A DNA stretch of 64,000 nt from assembly GCF_001411555.2 (NCBI RefSeq), contig NC_049901.1:7884681-7948680 (forward strand), in the 5' to 3' direction. A program made the position numbers and the translations under genes. Below the pieces are notes generated by a model. It did no database searches and was not told the origin of the DNA. It was given only the letters and a program-made list of their open reading frames with translations. Every line of letters starts with the position of its first letter. The stretch's first letter is position 1. Shown here one piece after another: positions 36,101-48,484 of this stretch. The stretch comes from Juglans regia. Lineage: Eukaryota > Streptophyta > Magnoliopsida > Fagales > Juglandaceae.

Positions 36101-39100
36101 GAAACACATGGATTCAGCAAGTATGTTGGGCCAAGTGCTGTCAAAGGGTCATTTCTGAGAGATGGTAATATCACCATAAAATTGTCACATAGTCTGTACA
36201 ACATGTGTATCCATTTTGAAATGTATGTCGTATGAAACCTGATCAATAAATTATCTAGAAACCTTCAAGCGTATGTAGAAAGATTTTTCTCTTTTTGCTT
36301 CTACAAGCATGAAGCCCAAAAAGACGCAATGGGGCACATATCATACAATTATACACATGTTTTGTCTAGTCCAACATTAGTGCTCCACATTTTTAATTCA
36401 TTCATGTAACTTTAACCTATTATAATGCAAATTATAAACAACAGAAAACAAAAATTACATAATAAAATTTGAAGATGAATTAAAATCTAGGTAAGACATA
36501 AGATCCATCAATGTGACAATTTGAAAAGCAAGAAATTTGGTTATGGTGGGTACCTTTCGTAACTCTGCCAGTTTTTCAGTATTCAGGACCCAGTCTTCGG
36601 ATCCAGTCCAGTTGGTTATAATTTTACTTAATTCCGGATTGCAGTAGCGGATCCACCTTCTTGGTGTCACCCCATTTGTTTTATTTTGAAATTTCTCAGG
36701 CCACAACTGCAAAATTAATGTAGAGATCAATCATTTGAAAGTATTTCACACTACATTGGACATTGACAAAATTCAGAATCATCAAACTGCATTTATTGTG
36801 ATTAAAGAAAAGAGGTAAAGTATAAGCTATGGGCTTGTTTACCTTAAAGAATGCATTAAAAACTTCCTCCTTCACTATTTCACTATGAATCTCAGCGACA
36901 CCATTTACTGCATGTCCACCCACAACACAGAGGTTAGCCATTCGGACCATCTTTGGCAGTTCTGGTACTGGTTCTGGCAACACTATAGTCTTTTTCTGAG
37001 AGGCTTTTTCTTCAGATTCACCTTCTTCATCAACGGGGTCAACTGTTTCTTCAGAACTTTCAAGTTCCTCACTTGGCAAATCAACAGAACTTTCAAGTTC
37101 CTCACTTGGCAAATCAACAGAACTTTCAAGAGGACTTTCGAGTTCCTCACTTGGCAAATCAACAGGGCTTTCCTCAGGTTTGACAAATAAATCCACAAAG
37201 GCAGCAGGCAATTCAACATTTTCTAATATTCTCATCTCTTTCAATTTTTTCTCCAATAATTCAGAATCATCCGTACCATACTCAGAGACTATGGTGTGGA
37301 CAAGCTGGAAAATGCAAAATGGTAGGAATCAGGAAAAATATAATTTGGTTCCAAATGTAAAAAGGTTTTGGTTGTGCATGTAGTCCAGTATTACCTCCTC
37401 ATCAATCATTTCTATGATCTCCACATGCCGAGGAAGCAGTCTCTGCATGAGTTCTAAACTCCATTTTTCCAATGCCTCCGGAAGAACAGTATGATTCGTA
37501 TATGCTACAGCTCTAGCAGACAAATTGCACAATGAGAGAAATCGAAGTTACTAAATTTGAGTCTGTATTAAGCATATTAACTTCTATGACACATAAAAAT
37601 CTGAGTTTGCTGTGAAATTGTTTTAATTGTGAGATGGAAACCAACATGGGTTAAGCCAACAAACTAGAATCTGTCTGTCAAGGCACACATATGTGCATGT
37701 TATTCAAGCATATATAGATATTAGAGAAGTTTATACTGAAAATTCACTTAAATTATCTTAGTCTAATCCCATTTTCATCCCAGCTGCAAAAGGACAAGAA
37801 AATTACGTTTAACTATGATCATTGAAATGGCACAGTTACTAATAAAAGGATAAAAATATAGTTATCTACCAAAAAGGTATTTTATATAGAGAGACAAGAC
37901 TTTTATGAAGAAGAAGACGAAGATAAACATAATATAGGAAATTGAAGGGAAAACTTCCAATTTTAGAAAGTTGACATGTAATCAAGTTGGAACTTCTCAA
38001 AAAGAAAAGCAAGACACTCAAATTAGGACAGAGGGATTACAATGTACAGTAATCATCTAATTACACCAACTAGCTCAATGCACAAGTAACATAGTAAAGT
38101 AACTCATTGATGCATGCATGTACAACAGCCATCTAATGTACCTGCAAGTGATATTCCAGGCCTCCTTCCAGCTTAAACCCTTCAAATCTATCAAAATCCT
38201 CATCAGCTCTGGGATACAAAGAGTTGGGTGAGTATCATTCATCTGTACTGCAACCTTCTCAGGAAACTCTTCCCATTTTATATTTGCTCCAGATCTTCTC
38301 TCAAAACATGCAATGATATCTTGTAGAGAAGCTGAACATAAAGTGTATTGTTGCTTCAAGCGAAGGACTTTCCCCTCCATCGATTCATCCCCAGGGTAGA
38401 GTACATAACAAATCTGATATTAAAACAAATCATAACACAAACCACCCTTTCTACCATCTTCACTTAACATAGTGGTAAAAAATTAATGAAGAAAAAATCT
38501 GAAAATTAGCACTCATGGTGGTCAAGGTTGCCCATCATATAAAGATGATACTTAGAATTTAGAAATGCAAACTAATATATAAAACCTGATAATGTCCATT
38601 CCAACACTATCACCCAACTTCAGGATCTCCTGAACATCTATGGCCCCAAACTATTTTTGAAGTTAAAATTTTTAAAAAAGAGTGGCTGACAGCAGCCGAG
38701 ATCATTAAAAAAATGTCTGTACAATGATGAGTGTATCCATACCTTCTCAGCATTTGCTAGGGCCTCGTATGCTTTGGTGTGCTCTCCAGTATTAAAAGCA
38801 TGTAAGTCAAAATCTTCTGACGGAGCCTTGGTCGACCAAAGCCGCAGGTTGATAGTGTTTTTTGTTTTGTATCCTGGAATTGGAACATCATAAGCAACAG
38901 CCTTTATATCTTCTCCTCCAATCCAGTGCTTTTTTCCATCTGATCCACTTTCAACCTTGCCGTAAAATTTTACAGTATATGAGATATCATTTCTCACAAC
39001 TTCCCAGGGATTGCCCATCTACAAGAAGACACCATAATTGACCAAACAACCAGAACAGTAAGGCATAATGCTGATACTATAAGGCACTTGAAGTGAAAGA

Positions 39101-41622
39101 AAATCAGCAGAGATCAGGCATATACCTCTAGCCAATCTTCAGCAACTTCCTCCTGCCCATCTTTTGTAATTCTCTGTTTAAACAAGCCATACTTGTATCT
39201 AAGTCCATAACCCCATGCTGGGTAATTTAATGTTGCCAAAGAGTCCAGAAAACAGGAGGCAAGGCGCCCAAGACCACCATTTCCAAGTGCAGCATCAGCC
39301 TCCTATTATTTGTCAACCAAAAGAAATTAGCTGCCATCACACACACACACACACAGATATTCATTTGTTTTCCTGAAAGTTCCTTTCGACAAATAACAAC
39401 AAAAGAGATCATATTTCGTGATCAGCGTAATTATGAAAAGTGGTCAGGGCTTCAATGCAAACAGGAAAGTCTTGCAGACACTAGAAAACTCTGAAGGAAC
39501 AGGAACATTAACTCATAATCACATTCATTAAGAATAATTACCCAATTCTAGATGATTAGACCAGTTTGTTGTATTAACAAAAAGTCTAGTTTGAACACAT
39601 TTGTACTGAGGTTATTGAATGGTTCAGCCTTCTTTGAAACATCTACATTGTTTATGTCCTTCCAATGTTGGTTTTGAAATGTCTACATTGGTGTAATGAT
39701 TTTAGCGACTTCATTGTTTTGCTAGAATTATTCTTTTCATCACTTATGAAAAGATGTAAAGCTGATTAATTATGTTGCCTGAGTTGTCGTTCTCCCCCAC
39801 ATACTTTGTTGGTTTAGATCTGGTATTGATAAAGAAAAATTGGAATTATACGTACATTGATTGTGCAGAATTGGCATCAAACACTCCAAAGCTGAGTATT
39901 TTAAACTAAAGGAAATTATGTAAAAAAAAAAAAAAGAAAGCTGACCTGGGAAGCCACATTTTCTAATTCATGCCCAAGCTTTTTCAAAGCCTCTGCATAA
40001 GCACCAGTGAGCTCTAAATTACCAATTGCATTTAACAGTGCTCTACCCTACAAAAATTCAACATTAGGCAACCACAACAGCTTGCATGAGAAAATGACAA
40101 GAATGAATTGCTGATATGGGAACAGCGCAGACGAGCGATGACAGACCTGTAGAAATTCCATCGACAAATAATATGCCTGCTTTACATTCAACTTTTCATG
40201 GTAATCATATGTTGCATTCCAATTTATGATAAGAACATCACGAACACTTTGTGCAGTTGCAAAGAAAGCCTTTGGAAGTTCAAAATGCTCAGGAGAAAAC
40301 AACGGTGTGAACTCGGCATGGTACTTAATACTTGAGGCAATAGATGCCGCATCCGGTGTGAAAGAATTGTGAGTGGTAGGAGCTTCTGAATGAAAACACA
40401 ATTGGTAATCATCAAATATGTGGTAGAACCCCAAATGTACAATGGATTGAATGCGGAAACAAATCTCAATACAAATCTCCCATCATAGTGATTGTTTCAA
40501 TATTTCTCTCACGCTCAGTTCCCTCTTAACCTTAGGAAAGTTACATTTCGAACAACCAATCACATAGTGTCCTGTCAGCATCCACTTGATACACACGCCG
40601 TCCAGTGGGATTCGTTAAATGATTTTCAAATATTTAACTCAAAGTCTTTCATCCTCAATTGCATAGACACATCAAATGAATTTGATTGGAACGAGATAGT
40701 TGAGATCATTAAATAGCATCACTTCTAACAAGTGTGAGATACTTTGTTTTCATAGGAAGAGAAATGTCATAGGAAGCTAAACAAGGTCAACAGATACACG
40801 CCCATCAATGAAATCATAGCAAATTGACCACAATATATCATCAGAAACTATCGGGTAGCATGTTTCCTCCTCCCACACAAAAGTGGAATCTATCTAAAAG
40901 GCCTTCATAGGACCCATCGTTTATGTGGGAGGATAAAGCAATGATCCATGGGACATTTGATACCTGCCTGAGTATACTCGTATCTCGTGTACTTTTTATG
41001 ATAAAAAAATATTAGCCACGTCAAAGCATAGTCGCTCCTGTGACATGAAAATTGGATCCCGCCGATGGAACCAGGGAGCACTGCTCACAATCACCCCCCA
41101 TCAGACTAGAACACGTCCTTCCGACATCAACTATTCGTTTCTTTTCGCTTCTTATTTTACGAAAATCCCCCATTCATCTCCTTCGATTCATTCCTACTAA
41201 CCTTCAGTGAGTATGCTTTCTTAGTACTTTCTTAGTGCATAACTACAGATGTCTAACGAGAAGAATACGTCTCTCTCTGTATCTCTCCCTCTAGCTTTAA
41301 ATAACCAATAAATACAATCTCAAACTCGTGTATTAAGAATGGAAGCTCAGAGCAGAATTAAGAATAGAAGCACAGCAGGGAACAGATAAAACCGACCTTG
41401 TTCGGTGATAGTATCCTCGAGTTTCTGCTTCGGCTCGCTGGAGACATTCTTCACCGAGAAATACCGCCTCACAGGCCGTGAAGTCAAAGTCCTGATCGAA
41501 AACAGCTTGGATCCGCTGCTTCGGGAACCGAAATCGAATAACCCCGAGAGAGAAGTGCAATGGTGTGATTGCGAAAATGCCCCAGGACGTGTCGAAGCAG
41601 CAGAGAATTGCGAAACAGCCAT
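33117..41622 (-). CDS. PHS1: Alpha-1,4-glucan phosphorylase, plastidial L isozyme (starch phosphorylase)
   Basis: Fifteen exons on the minus strand join in frame with GT/AG borders: 41622-41397, 40385-40147, 40047-39946, 39302-39126, 39018-38743, 38413-38142, 37512-37395, 37304-36843, 36706-36554, 35899-35771, 35411-35175, 34937-34861, 34289-34103, 33864-33664, 33233-33117. They give 990 aa. It adds or removes glucosyl units as glucose-1-phosphate at chain ends in the plastid stroma. Residues 1-~55 are Ser/Arg-rich and look like a transit peptide. Core motifs: [17 protein letters not shown] (196-212), [15 protein letters not shown] (598-612) and [14 protein letters not shown], with PLP-binding Lys836. 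Between FVDLF (~509) and MVRMANL (~589) is the acidic L-type insert (about 78 residues), here with three [15 protein letters not shown] repeats. The C-terminus WNIEPVELP is typical. I chose the ATG opening MAVSQF. Confidence 0.96.
34776..34923. repeat. Echo of phosphorylase exon 12 in the next intron
   Basis: A 33-bp stretch of exon 12 (34891-34923) recurs at 34776-34808 with one mismatch, in the intron after exon 12 in transcript order. A short AATCATATTAGGA motif also repeats two or three times beside it. The intron copy has no splice signals of its own. Confidence 0.8.
37054..37165 (-). repeat. 33-bp coding tandem repeat in the phosphorylase L-type insert
   Basis: On the plus strand the unit GAACTTTCAAGTTCCTCACT... 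begins at 37054 and 37087 (33-bp step), with a third copy from 37120 interrupted by 12 extra bases. In protein it gives three copies of the 11-residue [11 protein letters not shown] (about residues 517-552), all acidic and in frame. Confidence 0.88.
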
Positions 41623-43014
41623 TGCTCTCTCTCTCACTCTCTCTCACTCACTCTCTTCACTACTGAGACTCTCGACTCTCTTATCCTTTTCAGAGGCTCT
41701 GAATGAATCCAACGAAGAGTCTGTTAGTTTGCTTTGAAAGTGACAACCCCACACTCTCTCTCTCTCTGCCCCCGTTATCTGAAGCTGATATTTTTGGCTG
41801 CGAAATAGTGCGGTGATTTTAAATATTTTGTAAAAAGTAATAAAAAAAATTGAAAAATCAACGATGTGATATCCAACGAAAACTTTATTTGGTGCGGTTG
41901 AGAGTATTTGTATCCGATAAAACCATCCCAACAATATTTATAAAGGAAAATGATTTATATATAATATTTTTTACAATATTTTACATATTTATATTTTAAA
42001 TAATAAGTATTTTTATAAAATATTTTATAAAAATAATATTATTTTACAAAAATATTCTTATTTTATAATATTATTATAAATTATGTTATAAAAATATATT
42101 ATTTGTATATCATTATTCATTTTATAAATGATTATGAGTAACTTGCAATCTTATCATATATTTAAAGAAAAAAGATTAAACAAATTAAAACATGTAGGCG
42201 TTCGCATGGTCTTATAATGGTTTTGACTACAGGCGATTAATGTCTGAAAGTAGATTTTTCAGAAGGGTGATTCTACAGCCCCGCTCCTAGCGGGATGTAG
42301 TATTATTTTATATGTGTTTTATTTAAATAATTTTTTATATAAATTTTTAAATATTTTTATAAAAATAAAATAAATTTAAAATATAATTAAGAAAATATTT
42401 TCTTAATCAGAAAATAAAATAAATTTAAATATGATATGTTTTTTATAATTTTTTATTTTATTTTGTAATTAAGAAAATATTTTTGTATGTGTATTTTTTT
42501 AATTTATTTTTTATATAGATTTTTTTACACTTTTAAATATTTTTAAAAAATAAAATAAATTAAAAATATTATTAAAAAACACTTCCTTAATCAGAAAGTA
42601 AAAAAAAAAAAACATATCTATATAAAAAACATATCATTTAAAATATTGTAATTTTATTTTATTTTTTTTTAAATATTTGAAATTATTAAAAATATCTATA
42701 TAAAAAAAATTAAAAAAAACACATATAAAAAAATGTTAGAGCCCAGCGAGAGCCCCCAGTGGGACATCTAGCATTTTTCTTTTTAGAAACGTGACCTCGT
42801 TTGTTTTTTAAAAATATTTTATTTTATTTTATTTTATCTTATCATTATAATTTTTTTAATTTTTAATATAAAATAAAATCAATAATTTGATTTTTAAAAT
42901 TTTAAGATAAAAATAATATTAAAAAATATATTTTAATAATTTTTTATTTAATTTTTTAATTTTAATTTTAATTTAATTCAACTCATTTTATTTTATCTAA
43001 TTTAATATGTAAAA
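41623..43014. other. Phosphorylase promoter region and AT-rich repeats
   Basis: CT microsatellites lie at 41624-41660 and ~41755-41770, in the probable phosphorylase leader. From ~41930 the sequence becomes extremely AT-rich. A ~500-bp element-like stretch runs from GCCCCGCTCCTAGCGGG (~42277) to GCCCAGCGAGAGCCCCCAGTGGG (~42764). A MITE of the GATGAGTTGA family occupies about 42790-43015. No gene. Confidence 0.5.
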
Positions 43015-43269
43015 ACAAATGAGCCGGTGGGCTCCAAAACAGGTGTGGCTTCGTTTGTACGTTGGTCTAAACTCAACATACACCGTCCACGTGTAGACGT
43101 TATATTTGATGATGGTGACGAGCGTATTTTGTTTTATATAAAAAAAAGTAAAAAAATCATAAATGAAATGGACTAAAACGGGAGCGGTGACGGTAAAGCC
43201 ACCCATCTTTTTCAACAGTTTTCTCAATGACATGGAAATGTGATGTGTGAAATTTATAGACCGTCCACG

Positions 43270-44345
43270 TTTAGACTTTAGAGCATTTAATTCATCTTAT
43301 TTAAATAGAAATTATGTTTTAAAAATATATTAATGTAATAGTCTTGAGAGTAATAATATAATTATAATTTTTTAATCTATAATTATTTTATAAAACAAAT
43401 ATAAAATAATTATAAATAGGAAAGATTTAAATAGTAAATTGAGTTAAGATGAGATAAAAGTTGAATAAATTATTATTTTTTAATATTAATTTTATTTTAA
43501 AATTTTAAAAAAAATTAAATTATTTATTATATTTTATGTAATTTCATCTCAAAACTTAGAAGCTTATTTATCAACACTAGGTAATCTTAATGGGCTCATT
43601 GTTTATGATTTTATTGTATCTATCTATCTCCTATGTATCTTTTGGCAAGGCTTGGGCTACTTGAGTAGACCTCACTCGTTCTTCGGCTCCCTCTTGGCCT
43701 CTTCTTTGGCAGCAAACTCTTTGTTGGGTGGCAGCTGCAAAGCCGTATCCGTTCAGTTGGGTGCTACCAAAGCTTGCTGGCTGTAGCTTCATATCTTGCA
43801 TTAGCTCTAGCTTCCACACTAACGCTTGATTCCATCAAATAATGAAAGGAGAGCCATTTTCAAATCCTCCGCGTGCAAAATTAGTAGCAAAAATTGTGGT
43901 TCCATACGTCAATTTAGGCGTAATTTTGACAATGAAATGAGATGAGATGTAAATAATTTGAGTTAAAATATTTATAGAGTTTTGAGAAATGAGAGAGAAA
44001 ATGTTAAATAAAAATATTATAAAATAAAAATATTGTTATAATATAATTTTTCAATATTAATTTTATTTTGAGATTTGAAAAAATTGAATTATTTTTTATA
44101 TTTTTTTAAAGTTCAAAAAATTTATAATAATTAGATAATAATTAAATGAAAAAATTAAACATTTAAAATTAAAAAATATTTATATTTATAATATTTGGAT
44201 ATTAAGATAAGATAGCATGAGATGGAAATATCTTGTTATCCAGACAGGTTTGGCAACTCGGATCAGACATAAAATTTTCAACTCAATTTTCGTAGTGAGA
44301 TGGAATAAATATCCAAACGGTCATTTACAAACAAAACTCAGATCA
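43270..44345. mobile_element. Degenerate MITEs of the GATGAGTTGA family
   Basis: Two stretches (about 43400-43560 and 43920-44340) show the family hallmarks: GAGTTAAGATGAGATAAAAG, AT-rich cores with ATTTATTATATTTTATGT, and TATCCAAACGG at the right end. Between them (~43600-43860) is a unique segment with no recognisable gene. Borders are approximate. Confidence 0.5.
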
Positions 44346-44394
44346 AACGTTTGGTTTCAAAATTTACTCTATTGTACATTGATAAAGACTATTC

Positions 44395-45130
44395 AGCCTG
44401 TCAAACAGTGAGCACTGTCCCCTCCAACGTTACTCCACTCTTGCTTACCCATATTCCACACATTACTCCCCCGTCATCCCCCATCGAAGCACGAATCTCT
44501 CCACGGCATCGCAGCTTTCATATCCCTCAACTGAGCATTTTTCACCTCGTGATCCCTTCTCTAGATCGACCTCCATCTCGCAAGAAACCCACAAACTCTC
44601 CAATCCTTCATGGCCAAACCCTTGATTACCCACACTCATCTGGAAGTAGTGATCTCGTTTCTACCTCAGGGGTCGAGTATTGACGTTGTTTGCTTGGGAG
44701 TCGACGGAAGGCACTGTGCTTGAACCCATTTGAACGTCTGCCCCATCTTGCGCATTATTGTGCGAATCTCTGCAATTTTCCTCAGAATTGCCAGGCTAAT
44801 GTTGACCAAATCCTAACCGAATCTCGAGCCCTAAAGCAAAGGCTATTTTCTGCAACTTTTAGAGGAAGTTCACTAACCTCTACCTACACAACTAGCCTTG
44901 CGTGGTTTGCAATAGTTTATTTGGGGTCTCGTGGGAAGAGCTCGGTTGGTTGTTATAAACGAAAATAGTGTATAAAATCACAATGCCCAAACCGACGGAA
45001 GACACCCTTATGAAGCGAATCAAGCCTCGCACCCTTTTCTTCCTGAAATCTGCCCGTCGTCGCCCCCATAAGTCGACCACCATGGGTCCTAGAACTCGGT
45101 CCTACTAGGTAAGCGTGTCCGGCCCCCCTA
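44395..45130. other. GC-richer unassigned island
   Basis: Base composition jumps to C-rich, gene-leader-like sequence (TCCCCCATCGAAGCACG, CGCCCCCATAAGTCGACC) and ends at a donor-like CCTACTAG|GTAAGCG (~45108). Only short unconvincing open frames occur. It may be the decayed 5' end of a gene or of a transposon. I do not recognise it. Confidence 0.35.
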
Positions 45131-45544
45131 TTATTTCAGTTGTCTGTATATAATTTTAGCAGCAGATTTGTGTGAATGCATTATGAGATTGGGCCAAATA
45201 TGGTGCTTAAATTGTATTTCTTGGGTAACATGCAAACATGGAATTGGTGCTTGGAAATATGATTTCTCTGCTATATATTACTCTGGTCTTGTTGGGTAAC
45301 ATTATTGTTGGATATGGTCTTTTTGCTTCATTGGGATTGATTTACGTTGTTGAAATGTTAATTGTTGGGTGACATTGTTGTTGGATATAGTCTTTGTGCT
45401 TCATACTAATGTTCACCATCCATTTATAATTTTCTACTACTTGGATGAATTCTAGCCTTGGAATATTCATCTCATCTATTTTGCAAGAGATTATGATCAA
45501 AGGCGCTGGGGGGTTGGTTAGAGAGGATCATAATGTGGAGTACT

Positions 45545-47325
45545 TTTTTTTATTATTATATAAGTAAATAGATAGCTTTATTGAATAGAATGAAACTAGG
45601 CAATGCTCAAATACACAAGAAGTATACAAAGTGAGACATATAATTACATTCTAATAAACTGAAAAGAAGATAGAAACTCATAAACAATCTCACCCTTCAG
45701 TACAATAGCAGAAAACCACTGTAAAAGAGAGAATACAAACAAATTCCAGATTTCCCTGACTGCACCCTCCTTGTTGGTAAAGCACCTATCATTCATTTCT
45801 GACCATAAACACCACATTAAGCACAAAGGTATCATACGTCACACTGCTGCCAATTGTGCACCATTATGCCTCATATTCCAGCACGCTAGTAGTTCCACCA
45901 CACTCTTAGGCATTACCCAACTCAGTCCTGCTCTATCAAGGATACCAGCCCATAATTTCCCCGCCACCTCACAATGTAAAAGCAAATTATCTATCGATTC
46001 TCCATTGCTTTTGCACATGTAGCACCACTCCGTGACCACCATACCCCACTTCCTTAAGTTATCAACGTCAATATCTTTCCAAGCGCGGTTATTCAAGTAA
46101 AAAACGTAACTTTAGGCAGAACTTGTGCTTTCCTCTTCCACGGAAAAAAGATAGGCTGTAGTGCTGTCAAAGCCTTGTAAAAAGATTTAACAGTAAAAAA
46201 GTTTCTCCCCATGTGAATCCACAACATATAGTCTCCCCCATTTCCTCCTATCTTTGCTGAATACAAGTGGCTAAAAAAGGTTGTCATCTCATCAAGCTCC
46301 CAATCCTGAGCATTTCTAGTAAAAGTAACGTTCCAAGTTACCATCTCATTGGTACAACATAGTACATCTGAAATTGCTGATTGCTGATGTCTAGCCATGT
46401 TAAAAGCAATTGGAAAGATAATGGAAAGAGGACTCTTCCCACTACAAGCATCGTGCCTAAAGCGAAGTCTTGCTCCATCTCTCACTCCGAACCTAATATG
46501 TTTTTCAAAGGTGTTCCACCCCTTGCTAATAAATTTCCATAAGTTCACTCCATATGATCCCATACCCTCCTTAGAACACCATCCCCCCCCCCCCACTCAC
46601 TACCATACTTGTGTTCGATTACCTCTCTTCACAATGAGTTCCCTTCCATTTGATACCACCACAACCACTTACTAAGAAGGGACTTGTTGAAAATGCTCAA
46701 ATTTCATACCCCTAATCCCCCGTTCGCAATCAGACAACACACCATTTGCCAACTTACAAGGTGGAATTTGGTTTCCTCCCCCATGCCCCCCCACAAGAGG
46801 GAAATATAGTAAGTAGGAAGATTGGAAATGATACTTTTAATAAGTGATAATCTTCCCCATTTTAATAAATATAGTTGTTTTCACCCCGATGGTCTTTTCT
46901 CAATCTTCTCTACCACCCAATCCAAATGCTCTTTACTTTAAATGACGCCCCCAATGGAAGTCCAAGATACTTCATAGGAAGTTAAAACAATTTTACAACC
47001 CAACAACTCAGCTAGAGAAGCAATATTACTCACAACCCCCACCAGTACCAACTCTGACTTCTCCAAGTTCACCTTAAGTCCTGAAACAGCTTCAAAATAC
47101 AATAAGACTGCCCTTAGAGCTTGAATATGGTCACTAGCAACATCACAGAAGATAAGCGTGTCATCCGTAAATAATAAGTGAGAAATGGAGCTGACATCAT
47201 TACTATTGTTGCCCACCGAAAAACCCGTAATAAAACCCCCCTAACGACAACCTCTACCGTGCGACTCAAAGCCTCCATAACTAAAACAAAAAGGAATTGT
47301 GATAATGGATCCCAATGGAAAAAAC
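45545..47325 (-). mobile_element. LINE (L1-type) retrotransposon fossil, 5'-truncated
   Basis: Read on the minus strand, broken frames give a reverse-transcriptase piece with FLFVLVMEALSR (~47300), then HLLFTDDTLIFCDVA (~47180) and SGLKVNLEKSELV. Downstream is a zf-RVT-like C-terminal region (WKDIDVDNLRKWG, 46085-45839). The expected palm motif FADD reads FTDD. Several frameshifts and stops separate the pieces. The low-coordinate end finishes in A-rich 3' sequence (T8 plus TTATTATTA on the plus strand, 45545-45562), as expected of a LINE tail. The N-terminal ORF1 and endonuclease are missing. Confidence 0.8.
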
Positions 47326-48300
47326 TAGGGCTGTAAGTCGGCCGGTCCGGATCGAGAAAACCGACCGGACCGAAAATAGGCATTATCAGTTTTGGTCCTC
47401 ACAAAATGGGATTTTCGGTCTTTGGTTCGGTCCCGGGTTTAGGGGTTTTCGGACCGGACTGACCGAAAAAAATTTAAATTTTATATATATATATTTTTAT
47501 ATAATAATTATATAATAAATTATGTAATTTTCATCTAACTTACCCCATGGTCCAATTAACCTATCATCAATTCACCACTAACTAATTACTAAACATCTAC
47601 AACTACAAGACTACATCTATCTAGATTCTACGTTATTAAATAACACTTTTTAATATATCTAAATTGTAAGTAAATATAAAGCAATTAAAAGTAACTAATG
47701 TAAATTATAATTAACTTCATGATTCATGTATGACATGAATATCAATTAACTCACCTATCACTAATTCACCATTAACTAATTTATAAGTTAGAACTATCAT
47801 AAATTATAATACATTGACATACTCTAAGTTAGTAATAAAGTAACAATTAACATCATCAATATAATTATAACTAAACTAAATTTATAACTAAATCAATGTA
47901 AGTCTATAAGTTATTATAACTAGTAACTTCAAGTCTACAAGTCTATATATACTATATAGTATCAATACCACTAATACTATGACTAATGAGTATTAATAAT
48001 GAGTAATGAGTAATGACTAATGACTATATCACTGATTCACTATGACTCTACCAGCATATATTACTAATTTACTATGAGTAATTTAGTATAGTATGGTCAA
48101 TAATTTAGTATCAATGTCTTATTATATAATATATATTCCATAATATATAACATATATAATTATATTATTAGTATCACTATTAGAGTATAATATATAATGT
48201 TATCATTAATTATTTTTTCAATGAGTTAAAAGAATAATCACCATTAAATAGTTTAATTAATTTTACTAATTTAAATAACTTTTTTAATTAATTTATATGC
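47326..48300. mobile_element. hAT-like non-autonomous element, one end visible
   Basis: Starts TAGGGCTGTAAGTCGGCCGG, the same terminal motif (TAGGGCTGTAA) as the well-defined element at 57877, followed by repeats of GGTCCGGA / CGGACCGGA and a long AT-rich body rich in TAGTATCA/TACTAAT. No matching TTACAGCCCTA right end was found, so the right border is approximate and may have been lost. Confidence 0.5.
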
Positions 48301-48484
48301 CAAAAAGATAAAAAAAAATTACAAGTTTAAAACACACCAAGTCTGCCAAACATCAAACGGCGCCGTTAAGTACAAATGAGAGAATGAGGATATATAATTC
48401 CAGTGGAGATGAATCAGCACTATAGGAGACGAACCTAGTTTTATGATGTGGATGACATGCAAAAATTCTGGAGGTCGGCTTTGA

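Noticed and set aside
38590..38650. Minus-strand stretch reading like coding ([19 protein letters not shown]) within a phosphorylase intron
   Set aside because: The flanking exons join in phase without it, and phosphorylases have no such segment. It is probably chance or an old repeat.
44217..44968. Short plus-strand frames (64-110 codons) in the orphan island
   Set aside because: No start context, domain or conserved motif supports them, and they overlap in different frames.
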